Source: Phlebiopsis flavidoalba (Eukaryota; Basidiomycota; Agaricomycetes; Polyporales; Phanerochaetaceae). Taken from it: 64,000 nt of DNA. Positions 45,075 to 55,900 of the stretch are shown one piece after another (position 1 is the first letter of the stretch; every line of letters begins with the position of its first letter). The notes below the pieces were generated by a model. That model did not search any database, was not told the origin of the DNA, and saw nothing but the letters and a program-made list of their open reading frames with translations. The stretch spans positions 310,001 to 374,000 of the forward strand of contig JAOCPU010000004.1 in NCBI GenBank assembly GCA_035772785.1. Direction: 5' to 3'. The translations under genes and the position numbers were made by a program.

Positions 45075-46837
45075 CTATGCTTGGCCTAGGGGACAATCAT
45101 TACGGCTTGCGCGAGACATGACATGGGGAGGATATTCTCTGTTTTGCGCAGACGCCTCCGCTTTCTTCTGGTTGTTCTTGGCCACACGCGTACACCACCC
45201 CGGCGAAGAATCCCACCGCGACCGCCCGAGACGGAGCCAAAGGTTACAGCGTCGCCGAAGAAGATCATTCCAGAAGCCGCCACAGGCAACTTGTTCAGGG
45301 CGCCCACCATACTATACTGTGACCTGTCTCAGCCATCGGGGGCTTATGCGGCAGTCACGAAGCTTCAGTTCTCATACCTATAAGTCGTGCTGCTCGTGAC
45401 ACGGACGCACCACGCTGTGGTGTACGAGATACCCACTGCCGCCGCGCCTGAGAACGCCAAATCGCGAACAGCAAGAAATTCCGCGTGCTGCTCGGGGCTG
45501 TCGATTGTGAAAAAAGTCCATTAGCGCGGATGGCGCCACACCGGACGGTCGTCCGCGAACTCACAAATTACGGGCCAGATTGGCAGCACTCCATGTCCTC
45601 CGCGATAAGGGGAGAAGAACTGCGAGGACTGGGATAGACAGGAGGTGTGTTGTTAGAACATGGAATCCCAGTCAGAGAAGCCGGTTATCTTAATGCGCTT
45701 TCGCATAGTGAGGACCTAGCAAGGTCGGTGATGGTGAGGCGAACAATGAAGGATCTTCGCCGATTATTATGAACCTCAGACGCACGTAGGCAGCGCTCGT
45801 AAGGGCAATTCACAACGCATCCAGAAATACCCCCCACGTTAACCTTCGACACGGCACCTTGCAGGTGCTGAAGGCCCCATCCCCTCGCTCTCCCTGACCG
45901 CGGCTCGGGGTCGCCATAGTCCGCAGTCAGCGCATCGCTTATGTCCGACCAAGCAGCGATGACGGAGGAGGAAAAACCTATCGGGGGCGGATCGAATTAA
46001 GGACTTGAGCTGTGCCAACGGAAACGCCCCTTACCATAAAGACAAAGGAGACAAAGTGTGAGATCGGTCAGCGCCCGCACCGCCAAAACAAAATGACCTC
46101 ACCAAAGCTACAACAGGAACTGCTAATTAGTCTATCGGATTGTTTCTACAAAAACCTGAGAAACGTACAATCAGCGATGATAAGTCAGGTTCTGTGAACG
46201 ATCAGTATACACTGGGATGATTGAGATCATTGCTACGTCAACCTATAAACTTGGTCCATGAGTTCATGAGTATATTCGCGAATTTGGTTTAAATCACGAA
46301 AACGCACCAGACTTTTCGCAGCCTGTTATAGATTCCACTTGTACACACGACCCTAAGAAAAATGATAGAGAAACCCACGGCCTTTCGCCGTCCTCTTTCA
46401 TATCGAATGCCAACGTGGAACAGGATCTGATGCCACAGATTTCTTGGACGACATAAGCCACAGCCACGGACACGCATACAGTTAGGACTGAATGCAGAAG
46501 GAGGAAGAAGTGCATATTGAAATCTGTCCCCGACAACGATTAATACTATGCGGGTCGTTCAGCTGCCAGCAAAGCAAGCAACCGTTGGGTATAGAGTGAA
46601 CTTGTTAACCACCGTCATAAGGGGATGGACGCGAAAAGCAGTTAGCATACAATGGGACCGGTACTGTAGGGGCATCGCAATTAGAGCGCGCTTTGGGGTA
46701 CGGGAAGCATTTGCACATCGCGAGGATACTGCAGGGCCAATCTCTGGCATTAACCTAGCCAGTAGCAATGGCTTTCCTCATGTCAACTACCCCCGTCTTC
46801 CTCAGCCTCTCTCGAATGCTCGCCTATCCGAGGACAT
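45075..46837 (-). CDS. VRG4: Golgi GDP-mannose transporter
   Basis: Antiporter of the nucleotide-sugar transporter (DMT/TPT) superfamily that supplies GDP-mannose to Golgi mannosyltransferases. Tentative start 46835-46837 ([11 protein letters not shown]). Then [10 protein letters not shown] (~46590-46620), [20 protein letters not shown] (~46465-46530), [20 protein letters not shown] (~46345-46405), the FVFM/GEV block (~46040-46110), [20 protein letters not shown] (~45905-45970), [20 protein letters not shown] (~45660-45715), [20 protein letters not shown] (~45400-45460), and [20 protein letters not shown] with [10 protein letters not shown] (~45230-45310). GALNKLP is the known GDP-mannose recognition motif (GALNK) of Vrg4. 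C-terminal end [20 protein letters not shown], stop 45075-45077. Several frameshifts and introns. Confidence 0.93.
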
Positions 46838-47246
46838 TATGGATTATAAGGTTGGTTGCACTTGGGTTTGCACGGTTACTCTGTAGTTTGGGCCGGGGCA
46901 ATGAACGTGGAGGATAAGGTGTGAGATAGGTTGGGAGGCGGATATACCGCCCTTTGAGCTCAAACACTCAGAATGGTTTGGCAGAGGCACAGTACGGCGA
47001 GAACGTGGTGGCGATCAATCCAGTGCGGAGGCGCCCCGCTACTCTGAATGTCACGTGCCCAGGCCACTAGACAGACGCGAGCGCGCGCCGCGCCGCCCCC
47101 GCGGTCGGGTCGCTCGCGTGGCTTGGGGCATTGACACTGACACAGTCCATTCGGAGAACGGTGGGAAATCCAAGAACATTTGCCGGTCTCCCTCCACGTC
47201 GCCTCTCACTTGTCTCTACACGCTTGCCTCCCTCTGCTACTTCATC
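46838..47246. promoter_or_regulatory. Shared upstream region of VRG4 and YEA4
   Basis: About 410 bp between two divergent nucleotide-sugar transporter genes. It includes a GC-rich block (47050-47115) and a sequence GTCACGTGCCC near 47049 with a CACGTG E-box core. Confidence 0.45.
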
Positions 47247-48842
47247 ATGAACTCGGAGGCGGCACCCCGTGCACACAGCGAGGACCGTGCGGACGAGCTT
47301 AACACGGGCCCTTGCAGAAATGGTCGTGCTCGGAACACCCACAATAAGGGAGTTGGAAGGAAGAAGAAGGGCAAGGCTACCACAGGTGAGGGATAGTCCA
47401 AGGACGAGAATCAAGGAAGAGCCGGTGGAAACCGATTGTGAAGCAGGAGGACGTTCCAGTTGTTATACCGCCAGAGCCCACTGAAACAAAACCGGTTGCA
47501 TTATCTCTCGTGGACCTTTCATACGCTCTGAGTTTGGTTTTTCGGAGGCTGTTGTAGGTAGGCTACAGCATCATTTTCCGCCGGGTCTCATCGCTTATTT
47601 TGCTGTAGTAATGCCTGGACATACGAATATCTCTTGAAAGTAGATCCAAGAATGGGTAATTCGATCGCTCCTCTCGCCAATTGTGCTTCGATATTCATGT
47701 TTCTATAGGTACAGCTCCTCACCTTCTCTCAGATGGCGTTTGTAACCGCACAGACTCTACCATCGTTCCTTGAATTCAATTCACTATTTCCATCGCTGAA
47801 GCCCCGACAAGTGCCACGTATATCAATGGACACTTCAAGTCCTTGTTATGACAGCTGGATCTTTGCTCAATAAAACTGGGCTTTTGCTTTCTCTGTCCCT
47901 CTCACCATACAGATTATCTTCGCTCAGGAGGTATGTGGCGTATGTAGATGATTCGAAATGGCTTGATTATAACTGTATGTTCTAGGTTTAGCGGTTTCCA
48001 TGCTATTGGGCCGAGTCTTTCTCGGAAAGAAATACACTCTACCTCAGATTGTATGTACCAATTTCATTTGCTTGCCCGTCATTAGGCTGATATCTTCAAA
48101 CAAAAGGCATCTGTGCTGTTTGTAAACACTAGGGATCATCTTTTCTAACAACATCGCGGCCGTCCGCTCCAGCATCCATCGCAAGCAGTAGACATCACTC
48201 AATATACCTCGGAATCATCATGCTCAACGGCCTCGTTGCTCCTCTACTGGTGTTCTTGGCATGCTTGCCAGGACGAAGACCTATGGTCAATACGGCCCCT
48301 GCTGGAAGGAGGGCCTGCTATACACCGTAAGCACTTTCTGTTCCTTGTGAACAGAGATGATGATTGGAAATCTCCGTGCATAGCATGCCATTATCGCTAC
48401 CCATGGGCATTGATATTTGCGCTCACATCAAGCATGGCTTCCGGAAGCTTGCGGGGTGCCTCAACGGCGTCGCTCTTTCCTTGTCGCAACACCCCTCGAG
48501 CGAGGACTCTTCCCCCTTTGTCAACTACTGTCTACAGTTTGGACTGGGCGTATTTCACTCCCTACATAATTCTAGGTGCTTAACCTTTTCACTCAAACTC
48601 ATCTGTGTCTCCGGCGTTAACCAGCTGACCTCCGTACGTACACCTTCTCCTTCTTCCATTCTATGACTCACACTCGAGCCCTACCAGCGCGTCTCTTCGG
48701 GTCTCAACGAATCTCGTTGCTCACAACGCGCAAAGCGATCAGCCTCTGCCCTCGCCAGCGTGTGGGGTTCGGCAACGGCTGGAACGCGCAGCTCGGACTC
48801 GGCGCGGGAATGGTCTTCCTCGGTTCCGTCCTGTACACTTAG
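47247..48842 (+). CDS. YEA4: UAA-family UDP-N-acetylglucosamine transporter (SLC35B4/YEA4-like)
   Basis: ER/Golgi nucleotide-sugar antiporter; yeast YEA4 moves UDP-GlcNAc for chitin and glycan synthesis. Tentative start 47247 (MNSEAAPRAHSED), a Lys/Arg-rich leader, then PEPTETKPVALSLVDLSYAL with LVFGGC (~47475-47555) and, after an intron, NAWTYEYLLKVDPRMG (~47610-47655). Then LTFSQMAFVTAQTLPSFLEF (~47717-47776), PRISMDT/VMTAGSLLN (~47815-47875), VSMLLGRVFLGKKYTLPQI (~47995-48050), ILWSIRPLLEGGP-region fragments (~48270-48320), and FVNYCLQFGLGVFHSL near 48520-48570. The end is the strongest part: SGVNQLTS, VSSGLNESRCSQ-region in one frame or NLVLTTRKAISL in the right one (~48700-48745), and FGNGWNAQLGLGAGMVFLGS with VLYT and TAG at 48840-48842. 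Confidence 0.85.
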
Positions 48843-51390
48843 CTGTCACCTCACGGGAACCTTCTACAAAGCACCTACTACCACCAACTCTGTCGCGGGA
48901 CAGAGACATAAGAGAGAATGACATGTGCTATATATTATTACTTGGCGTTATTTCCTTTGCTGTAGAGCGACTCCAGCGTGTGGCGAGTATTATGGTGGCG
49001 CTGAGCATACGAGGTGTGACAAAACATCTGCCTGAGTAGAATCCACTCGTAAACGCAGAGGAGAATGTAATAGTCCTCGGTGAGTGGTTCTACAGTCCAA
49101 CTGCGATCCGTGGCTCATCATGCTTCTTCTGCGGGAGCAGTTTCCATCTCATGATCACAGTCGTGTTTGAATCGAAATAAAAAGAACGATACAACTCCGA
49201 AAACCCAAATTCATCTAACGAGTGGCCACATATTTGCGGTTCGTACTATCGAAAACCTATACTGATGCTATTATTTAGCTCGTGGCCGTGCGTAGCTTAG
49301 ACGCATGGGGCAAGGTAAGTACTCGTTTCCACAAACCCTGTGCATGTTCACGACATGAGTAAGCTCCTCACTCGTTCAACGCAGTCTGTGAGATCACTAA
49401 CGTGCTTTTCCCACATATCCCTGCGCTCAATGCACACATGGACCATCTGTGGATTCCGACGCCTTCACCTTGGGCAAAGGGCATCTGACTTTCTCACATA
49501 AAAGAGATCGAATACCCCGTCTTCTCTTGGATCGCAGCTTCACCCCATACCTCCACCGTATCCTCATAGAGCCAGAGGCGATACGTGTAGCCCCAGAGTC
49601 TCAGCCTCAAACATGGAAGAGATCAGTACACGAGGTACTGGAATCCAATGCTGAGCACAGTCGCGCGACGGTGACATCCTACGACCGTTTCACAAGATCG
49701 TCTATAAGGTATGTCACCGCCTGCGAATAATGTATTCGGTATCTGACATAACCCATCCCCATACGTTGACCGGATAGTTCGACTCTGCGGCCGGACGTCG
49801 TCGAGGCATCAAAATCCACGCCCAAGTTTACTCTCTCCGTCCTTGCCCCAGTCCCTTTGTGATATTGTTGTAGATCTCGGGATGACGCGAGACTCGTGTC
49901 ATCTCGAATCCACACGAGAATATCCTGAAGGTACGGCAAAATTCATGGTTCTTAGGCTGGACGCAATCGATGCAGTCCTGATGTATACTAATTATGGAAG
50001 ATTGTCTGTGAGGTATGTCGCTGCCCGTAGGATGAACCTGCGTGATACCGGGTTTACCACTCCTTTCATGTGTTTGCTACTATTATAGATGATACCAGGG
50101 TTAGACGTCCGAATGGCGAATTGGAGACAACTCCGTGTTCTCATTGTATCTTCTTCGATGCGGAGGCGACGCGCAAGCCCGCGTTGCGTCAGGATCAAAC
50201 GAAAAATACTACTGGAGCACGAAGCTTTGGACCATGACTCTTACCTTCCACGCTTCCTCCCTTGAATGAGAAACACCGTTTGCGAATTCCGGAGTACGTC
50301 TCAGCCCGTATATAATAGTTATGCTCAACAACTGGTATAAATTAACTCCAGGTGTCTGCCGGTTTTGCGATTGGCTCCATGCGGGAGGACAGGACTGCAC
50401 TACATCGAATCCGACAAGACTCATGCCATAGGACGTTGAAGATGATGTATTCTGTTGCCGGCAACTTCGTGTCTTTATTATATTGCTGTGATCCGGACGC
50501 GATGTATCGAAAAAAAAAAATAGATCGCATCAGGATGACCACGATCAATATTATAAGGACATGGGTTATTGAAATATGGCTCTCCATGTTTGTAACTCCG
50601 TAGATGCTTTCCCAATACGAGTCTCTCGAAGATCATTTGCGAAGCTTTGTCGTGATTTGTCAAAGACGGTCGAGGCCACTCAACAAAAGTCAGAAGATGT
50701 GTGCCAGCCAATACCGCCTGTACCAGTACACGGAATCCAATGAGCATCCTGTGGGAACGGTTGCTGCCGGTGATTGGATATGCAGCGCGTTTTGGCTTCA
50801 TTTGGATAATAGTTTCGAGCTTCTCGGGCTCCTGCGGTCTCGCCCCCACATTACGCAAGTTGAAATATACCTCTTACGTACCCGACGACCTTGTGACTGG
50901 AGTGCCAACTCTTGCAGTTGCGGCTCATTGAGTCGACGATGAATTGTGCGAAAATGGAAAGAACCACGCCATTTCAGTCAAGGCTGATAGAGGGGACCGA
51001 TCCCACGAAACACCGTCGACCACTGCATGACACGTCCATCTCACGACATGCGCCCTGAGTGTGTCCAAAGATCCACATTTGTCGATGACCGTTACAAGCG
51101 TACCGCACTATACCCGGGTGAAGAGGGCCTAGACACTGTGAAACACCAAGTTGCTTGTATTCGGACGGCTGTGGAGACGAATAGAACCTTGATGAAGGGC
51201 GGTGGGTCAAAAATGCCACTGAAATCCGTACCGACGGACCAGCAGGGATATCTCATGAGCCGGCGGGACTACCGTCACGCTCTTCCTTGAGCACGGAAAT
51301 TAAACCGAGATGCCGTTGACGTGACGAATGTCGTTTATTTTCCTGGGAAACATCCTGGTCCGACTTTCAAACATACATATCGGGGACAAA
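48843..51390. other. AT-richer unresolved region, possible fragmentary gene
   Basis: About 2.5 kb between YEA4 and NMO. Plus-strand stretches read as protein (EYPEGTAKFMVLRLDAIDAV near 49918-49978; PTLRKLKYTSYVPDDLVTGV near 50845-50905; KRTALYPGEEGLDTVKHQVA near 51096-51156), separated by many stops. GTATGT donors follow open segments at about 49709 and 50011, each after an (I/V)RYV-type end, so exon-intron structure on the plus strand is plausible. The leucine- and hydrophobic-patterned blocks resemble LRR or F-box-type accessory proteins of Agaricomycetes, but I cannot assign a family. No terminal repeats seen. Confidence 0.3.
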
Positions 51391-53018
51391 TTACACTTCT
51401 TGATATTCATGAGCTAAAAGCCGCGTGCCGCTGGCCTGAGAGCGGTCGAGAAGCTGGCGCACGGCCTGCAGCCTCTGGAGCAGCTCCTGGTGCAGCTGAT
51501 GCATAAGATCCTGTTGGCTGGATCTATCGCGCCGAGGCACACGATGCAAAGGCATGTCGACCCACCTGAGCGTGTCACCCTTGATCTCATGCATCCATCT
51601 CGCCCACGCCTGTTCCAGCCCAGACGACGGCGTAATCGGATCCACCGCCTCCGCCTCCACCCCTCTTCACGTTCGCCGCGAACGCGCGCGCGCAGGGTTG
51701 GCGAGGTCCACTGGGCCGGCGTCGTAGTCGCGCACGAGCCGGGTTGCGCAGGCCCGCGCCCGTCGAAGCTTGGGGCGGCCCAGCCGCCCCTTCCACAATC
51801 CCCCTCATCACTCCCCCTCTCCTCCACCTTCCCCACTACGCTCGCTACACGCCAGGCCGTCACTCCGCCAGCCCCGAGCGTGTCGCGCGCGTGGTCGAAC
51901 GCCTCGCTGCGCACCGTCGACGCGCACTTTGTGCTGCTCGCCGCGAGCAGCGCCGCCTTCTGCGTGGTCCGAGTACAGGCTCTCGGGCGTGAGCAGTCGA
52001 AGCGGGTCCCGAACACCGCGCCCGAGGCGGGCCGAGCGCGAGGAGCGCGGCGGCCTGTGCACCCGTTTGCGAGGCCGCCCGCGGCGAGAAGAAAGCGGGT
52101 CCGCGGGAGACAGCTGCAGGGGCAGGATCGAGGACACGAGGGCGAAGGTTGCGAGGGGCGTAATTTCCGCCGTGACCGAAAAGGAGGCTTCCGCCCTCGA
52201 TTCGCTGATTGTGCATATCCCCAGTTAGTCCGTTGCTTGACAATTCGATTTGTGGGGTGCTGCAGTCCCCCCGTCACCGTGTGCGCTAGCGATCACATCA
52301 AGCGGCCATTCTTTCGCTGCCGTCAAGGCCTCGTCACACAGAGCTTGACGAGCGTGAATAAGAAAGCGGTCTTCTCCTTGTGATTGATCAGCGTGGTCCT
52401 TGGAGCGAACGTATTCAATCCAGGGGCGGATATTTGTACCGAACGAAAGCCAAATGGCCTGCACCTGGGCCCTCGAGAGCGATGTCGAGGCAGCTCTGAT
52501 GCAGTGGCTGGATCCTGGTCAAACTTCCATCCGAAGAACGCGATGCCAATGGGTAATTTCCCGTTGTCCTGCACACGTCCCGCTGCGCGAAGGATGGACC
52601 GAGCGGTCTCGAGCTCTTCTCGCACTCTAGAGGCGGTCCAATAACCCCTATATATCACGGTGAACTTGTTGATGTTCACCGACACGCGAAGAAAGGGAAG
52701 AACCTGCGCCTATGAAGCCAAACCCGCCTCCCAGAGTAGCTTGCGCCTAGCTCGTGGATCAGTAAAATTTGGTACTGAGATGATTTTTGTGGTCCCATAC
52801 CGCAAGCGTGGCACCGCCATTACGTTGGGCCATAGGGGCGCAAACGATGGGCACCTGTGACATTCATCACACGTCAAGAGACCTAGATTGACAGATATTT
52901 GCGTTGTAACCCAACCTGAATGCCTGCATAGAACCAGATGCGCACGTCAGATGTGGCATCGCAAGCACTCGCAAGAACGTACCAGTAAACGGGTGAAATC
53001 ATTCACGATCGCGGCCAT
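51391..53018 (-). CDS. Nitronate monooxygenase (2-nitropropane dioxygenase family)
   Basis: FMN enzyme that oxidises nitronates such as propionate-3-nitronate; TIM-barrel fold. Start at 53016-53018 (MAAIVNDFTRLL). The N-terminal part is damaged, with CPSFAPLWPN and PNVMAVPRLRYG replacing the usual PIV-APM block (~52800-52860). Then ASRVREELETARSILRAAGR and VQDNGKLPIGIAFFGWKFDQ (~52530-52645), DPATASE, AIWLSFGTNIRPWIEYVRSK (~52405-52464), a short intron or shift, EALTAAKEWPLDVI (~52295-52335), LAAGGLAN and GAQAAALLALG (~52030-52095), LYSDHAEG/AQKAALLAAS-type sequence (~51930-51990), SDYAVVWAGTGVGEMD (~51590-51640), and the end QELLQRLQAVRQLLDRSQAS (~51430-51490). The flavin-site glycine blocks (AAGG, VWAGTGVG) are present. 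The frame changes often from 51640 to 52250. Confidence 0.87.
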
Positions 53019-53422
53019 GATATCTGTGAGTTGTGATAGTCAGTGCTCGTTCGAGTAAGTCACTGTCCGTGGTCAAGGCTCGAGTCGATGACCTTTAACG
53101 GAGTCAACATTGCGGAGTGTTCGGAATCCGCAAGGACCGCTGAGGGACCTTACGGCCGACATTGCGCACGACTGACCAAGACACCACCCGGCTTCGGTCT
53201 ATGATACTAATGCACTCCGCCTGCACGAGTCATAATGCAAGAAACGAACGTTGCACGGGAGACAAAGCCTGGCTAGATACAAACGAGTGTTCCATGCTAC
53301 CCCGTTTCGGCTACGAGTCTGATGATTGTTTGTACATATTTGGCGCCTCCTCCTGGCGTTGAGACTCGTTGTTGCAGGCGTTCTCCAAGCCCTCATCTTC
53401 CTCAGCCAACGCATCGCCCATC
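53019..53422. promoter_or_regulatory. Shared upstream region of NMO and SMB1
   Basis: 404 bp between divergent start codons. A short plus-strand frame (53162-53362) is present but has no domain and is unlikely to be a gene. Confidence 0.35.
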
Positions 53423-54222
53423 ATGGTTCGCTCGCCAGTGTTTCAAATCACATTTATGTATGTGACTGACGGAATGCTCTTGTAGCCGCCGCCGCCGAAA
53501 TCCAAGGGAGGCAAAATGCTAAGCCTCATTAACTGGAGGTTGAAGGTCACTGTGAACGACGGACGCGCGTTCGTGGGCCAGATGCTCGCCTTTGACAGAC
53601 ATATGAACCTCGTCCTCGCCGAGTGCGAAGAGTTCAGGCGCGTTCGCCCAAAGAAGAAGGCCGGAGAGGCGGAAGCGGGCCCAGTGCAGGAGATGAAGAG
53701 GACGCTTGGTCTCGTGATCCTGCGCGGCGAGACGGTGGTCAGTTTGACGGTGGAGGGACCCCCGCCGCGGGTGACGACGACAAAAAGAACATGGTGCGCA
53801 CCTCTGATCAGCGTTCGCGCATCTTTTGCACGGTGCTGACCAGCGTGTTTGTCGCGGTAGCTCCCTGTTGGACCTGGACGGGGCATGCCTGCCGGCCGTG
53901 GTATGGGCATGATGCCACCCAGTACGTTGCGCTCTTTTCTTGGTTCAAAAAACGTAGCTCAAGGAAACGTTTTCTACTCTAGTGGGTGCGCCTTCTCTCC
54001 AGCGCCCTCCTATGCCTTTTGCTCCTCCGGGCATGCCAGGACCGCCTCCCGGCTTCCGTCCCCCAGGCTTCCCTGGTGCGCCGCCGGGCATGCCGTTCCC
54101 TCCTCCTCCAGGGTTTTGGACCTCCGCCTGGGTACGGTCGCCGCTGCGCCTGCCGGAGCTTTCAGACACACTGATATTGGCTCTTTGTGTCACGCGCGCA
54201 GTTTTTCCAGCCGCCCCAGTGA
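53423..54222 (+). CDS. SMB1: Small nuclear ribonucleoprotein SmB/B' (spliceosomal Sm core)
   Basis: Sm-ring subunit of U1, U2, U4 and U5 snRNPs. The first exon is tiny: Met at 53423, then an intron to about 53486 (TTGTAG), then PPPPKSKGGKMLSLINWRL. The Sm1 motif is WRLKVTVNDGRAFVGQMLAF with DRHMNLVLAECEEF (~53530-53640); Sm2 is LGLVILRGETVVSLTVEGPP (~53706-53765). The C-terminal tail is proline/glycine/methionine-rich: GRGMPAGRGMGMMPPS-like (~53880-53915), then PPMPFAPPGMPGPPPGFRPP with GFPGAPPGMPFPPPPGF (~54007-54118), matching the PPPGMRPP-type repeats of SmB. The last exon follows CGCGCGCAG (54201) and encodes FFQPPQ with TGA 54220-54222. The start exon and donor are tentative; the rest is firm. 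Confidence 0.93.
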
Positions 54223-55900
54223 TAGAGTTCTCTGTAGCTATCCGCACGTCTTCTCTTGTTGTCTGTTTGTGCACTATTCCACCGCTTTCGATGCTTCGCT
54301 GACGAGCACAACGAGACGCGGTGTGGGAAGGCGGCACGCAGGCCCCCTGCCGCTGTCGAGATGTGCGGTCAGGTGAGAGGGGCCGTTGTTGGAAGGCTGA
54401 GCGAGGGAACGATGCGACGGACAGGATGTGAGGTTATTACGTTTGGAACCAAGGTTTGTACATAGGTGACCACGCCTGCGGGCCATGTTCCGAATCCTGG
54501 CATTCAGTTCCACCGCGTCTGTGCGCTGCGATGACGAGCTCCGTGCTGCCCTGGCGCTGTGCCGTTTGGGCCAGTCGAATAGGCATACTGAGCCATGGCG
54601 ACGCCGATCACAAGGCCACCGAGGAGACGTCGCCTGCGAACGCTCTGAGGCTCACTCATGGGCCGGCACGACGAACTAAGGACGAGAGTTTCCCCCAGCC
54701 GTGCCCCTGTGCAATTGACACTGTATCGATCCACCTGAGAACAAGCCACAGGAAGATTGCATCAAGGTGGGAACATTTGGATATCCTATTGTGGGCCCTT
54801 GTTCACAAGCACCATGTCGTCTGTCACAGAGATATCGCTCTGCCGCTGAATGCATTCTTCGCTGCGCTGCTCGGCCGTGCCTCCCGACCAACATGCACGA
54901 GATCCGTAAGCCTGCGAGGAGCCGGGGGTAGGCAGCCGTAATTCCCCAGTTTGTGCTGCAGCCCAGCGCGGGACCCCGGCCCCCGAGTACCCATCCGAAC
55001 TATAGGACTTCCTGATAGACGGCCTCCTCCCCATTTCTACAGGCCGACCAGAGCTCCAACGGACGGGAGTGACAGGGGTCCCCTCTGCGGTAGCAACGTG
55101 CGGGGGGCTTCTACGGCAAAGAAAGAGTGTGATCCTGGCATAGCCGCCTCAGCGTAAATGTACGTGGGAAGGGCCTGTGATTAAGGTGCGAGTCCCGCTG
55201 ACGACAGCAATATTTGGCCAGCACACCCATTTGGTCTAGTGCGAGGGCACAGTCGAGATGTGGATGTTGCTCAGCGATGCCGGGCGTGTTCTGAGCCAAG
55301 TAGGCATCGTAAAAGGCTGAAAGCTCGCTCCGCACTACTGGCCTCCCTCCTTGTCTTGCCTTGGATCTGTTGGAATCGCCACGCAAGAAACAGGGCCGTA
55401 TAAGGTTCGACAAGCTTCCAAGCCGATGATAGGTACTTTTTTCAGGTCTATGCAAACTGCGGCCCCTTCTCAGGTATGGAAAGAGTTTGCGCACCGTCGT
55501 CATCGACCCGATATGGATCGACATTAAACGGGCAGAAATCATCATTAATAATGCAAATCTACGGGTGAGAAACACGATTTCTCCGTAGGAGTTTTTGCCA
55601 AAGCGTGCCTTGAATGAACGTTTGTCAAGGCACTAGCAATCACGAACTGCTGGGCCCCGCAAAAAATTAGGCTGCACGTCCCACCAGTGGGCAAGAACGG
55701 TCTAAAGTTGCCTGTTGGCCGGGGGCACGTTGGCGGGCTGGACCAAGGGGGATCCGGGCCGGAAACGACCAGACCAGAGCTATAACCTCTTTCTGTCTTA
55801 GCGTTTCACGGGCGGCGCCCGCGAGCTGTTGCCGGTCCAGAGCCGCCCAGGCCAGCCAACGAGCCAACGAGCCAGTCGTCTGCGCCGTCACGACCCTCTC
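54223..55900. other. Unresolved region downstream of SMB1
   Basis: About 1.7 kb. The longest frame is minus 55111-55575 (154 codons) with ALLMMISARLMSIHIGSMTT near its start and GRPVVRSELSAFYDAYLAQN in the middle; this is protein-like but not recognised. Plus 54820-54945 and minus 54680-54900 overlap in opposite frames (minus: DDMVLVNKGP then IGYPNVPTLMQSSCGLFSG), the minus reading being the more natural. I cannot build a gene from these. Confidence 0.3.
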
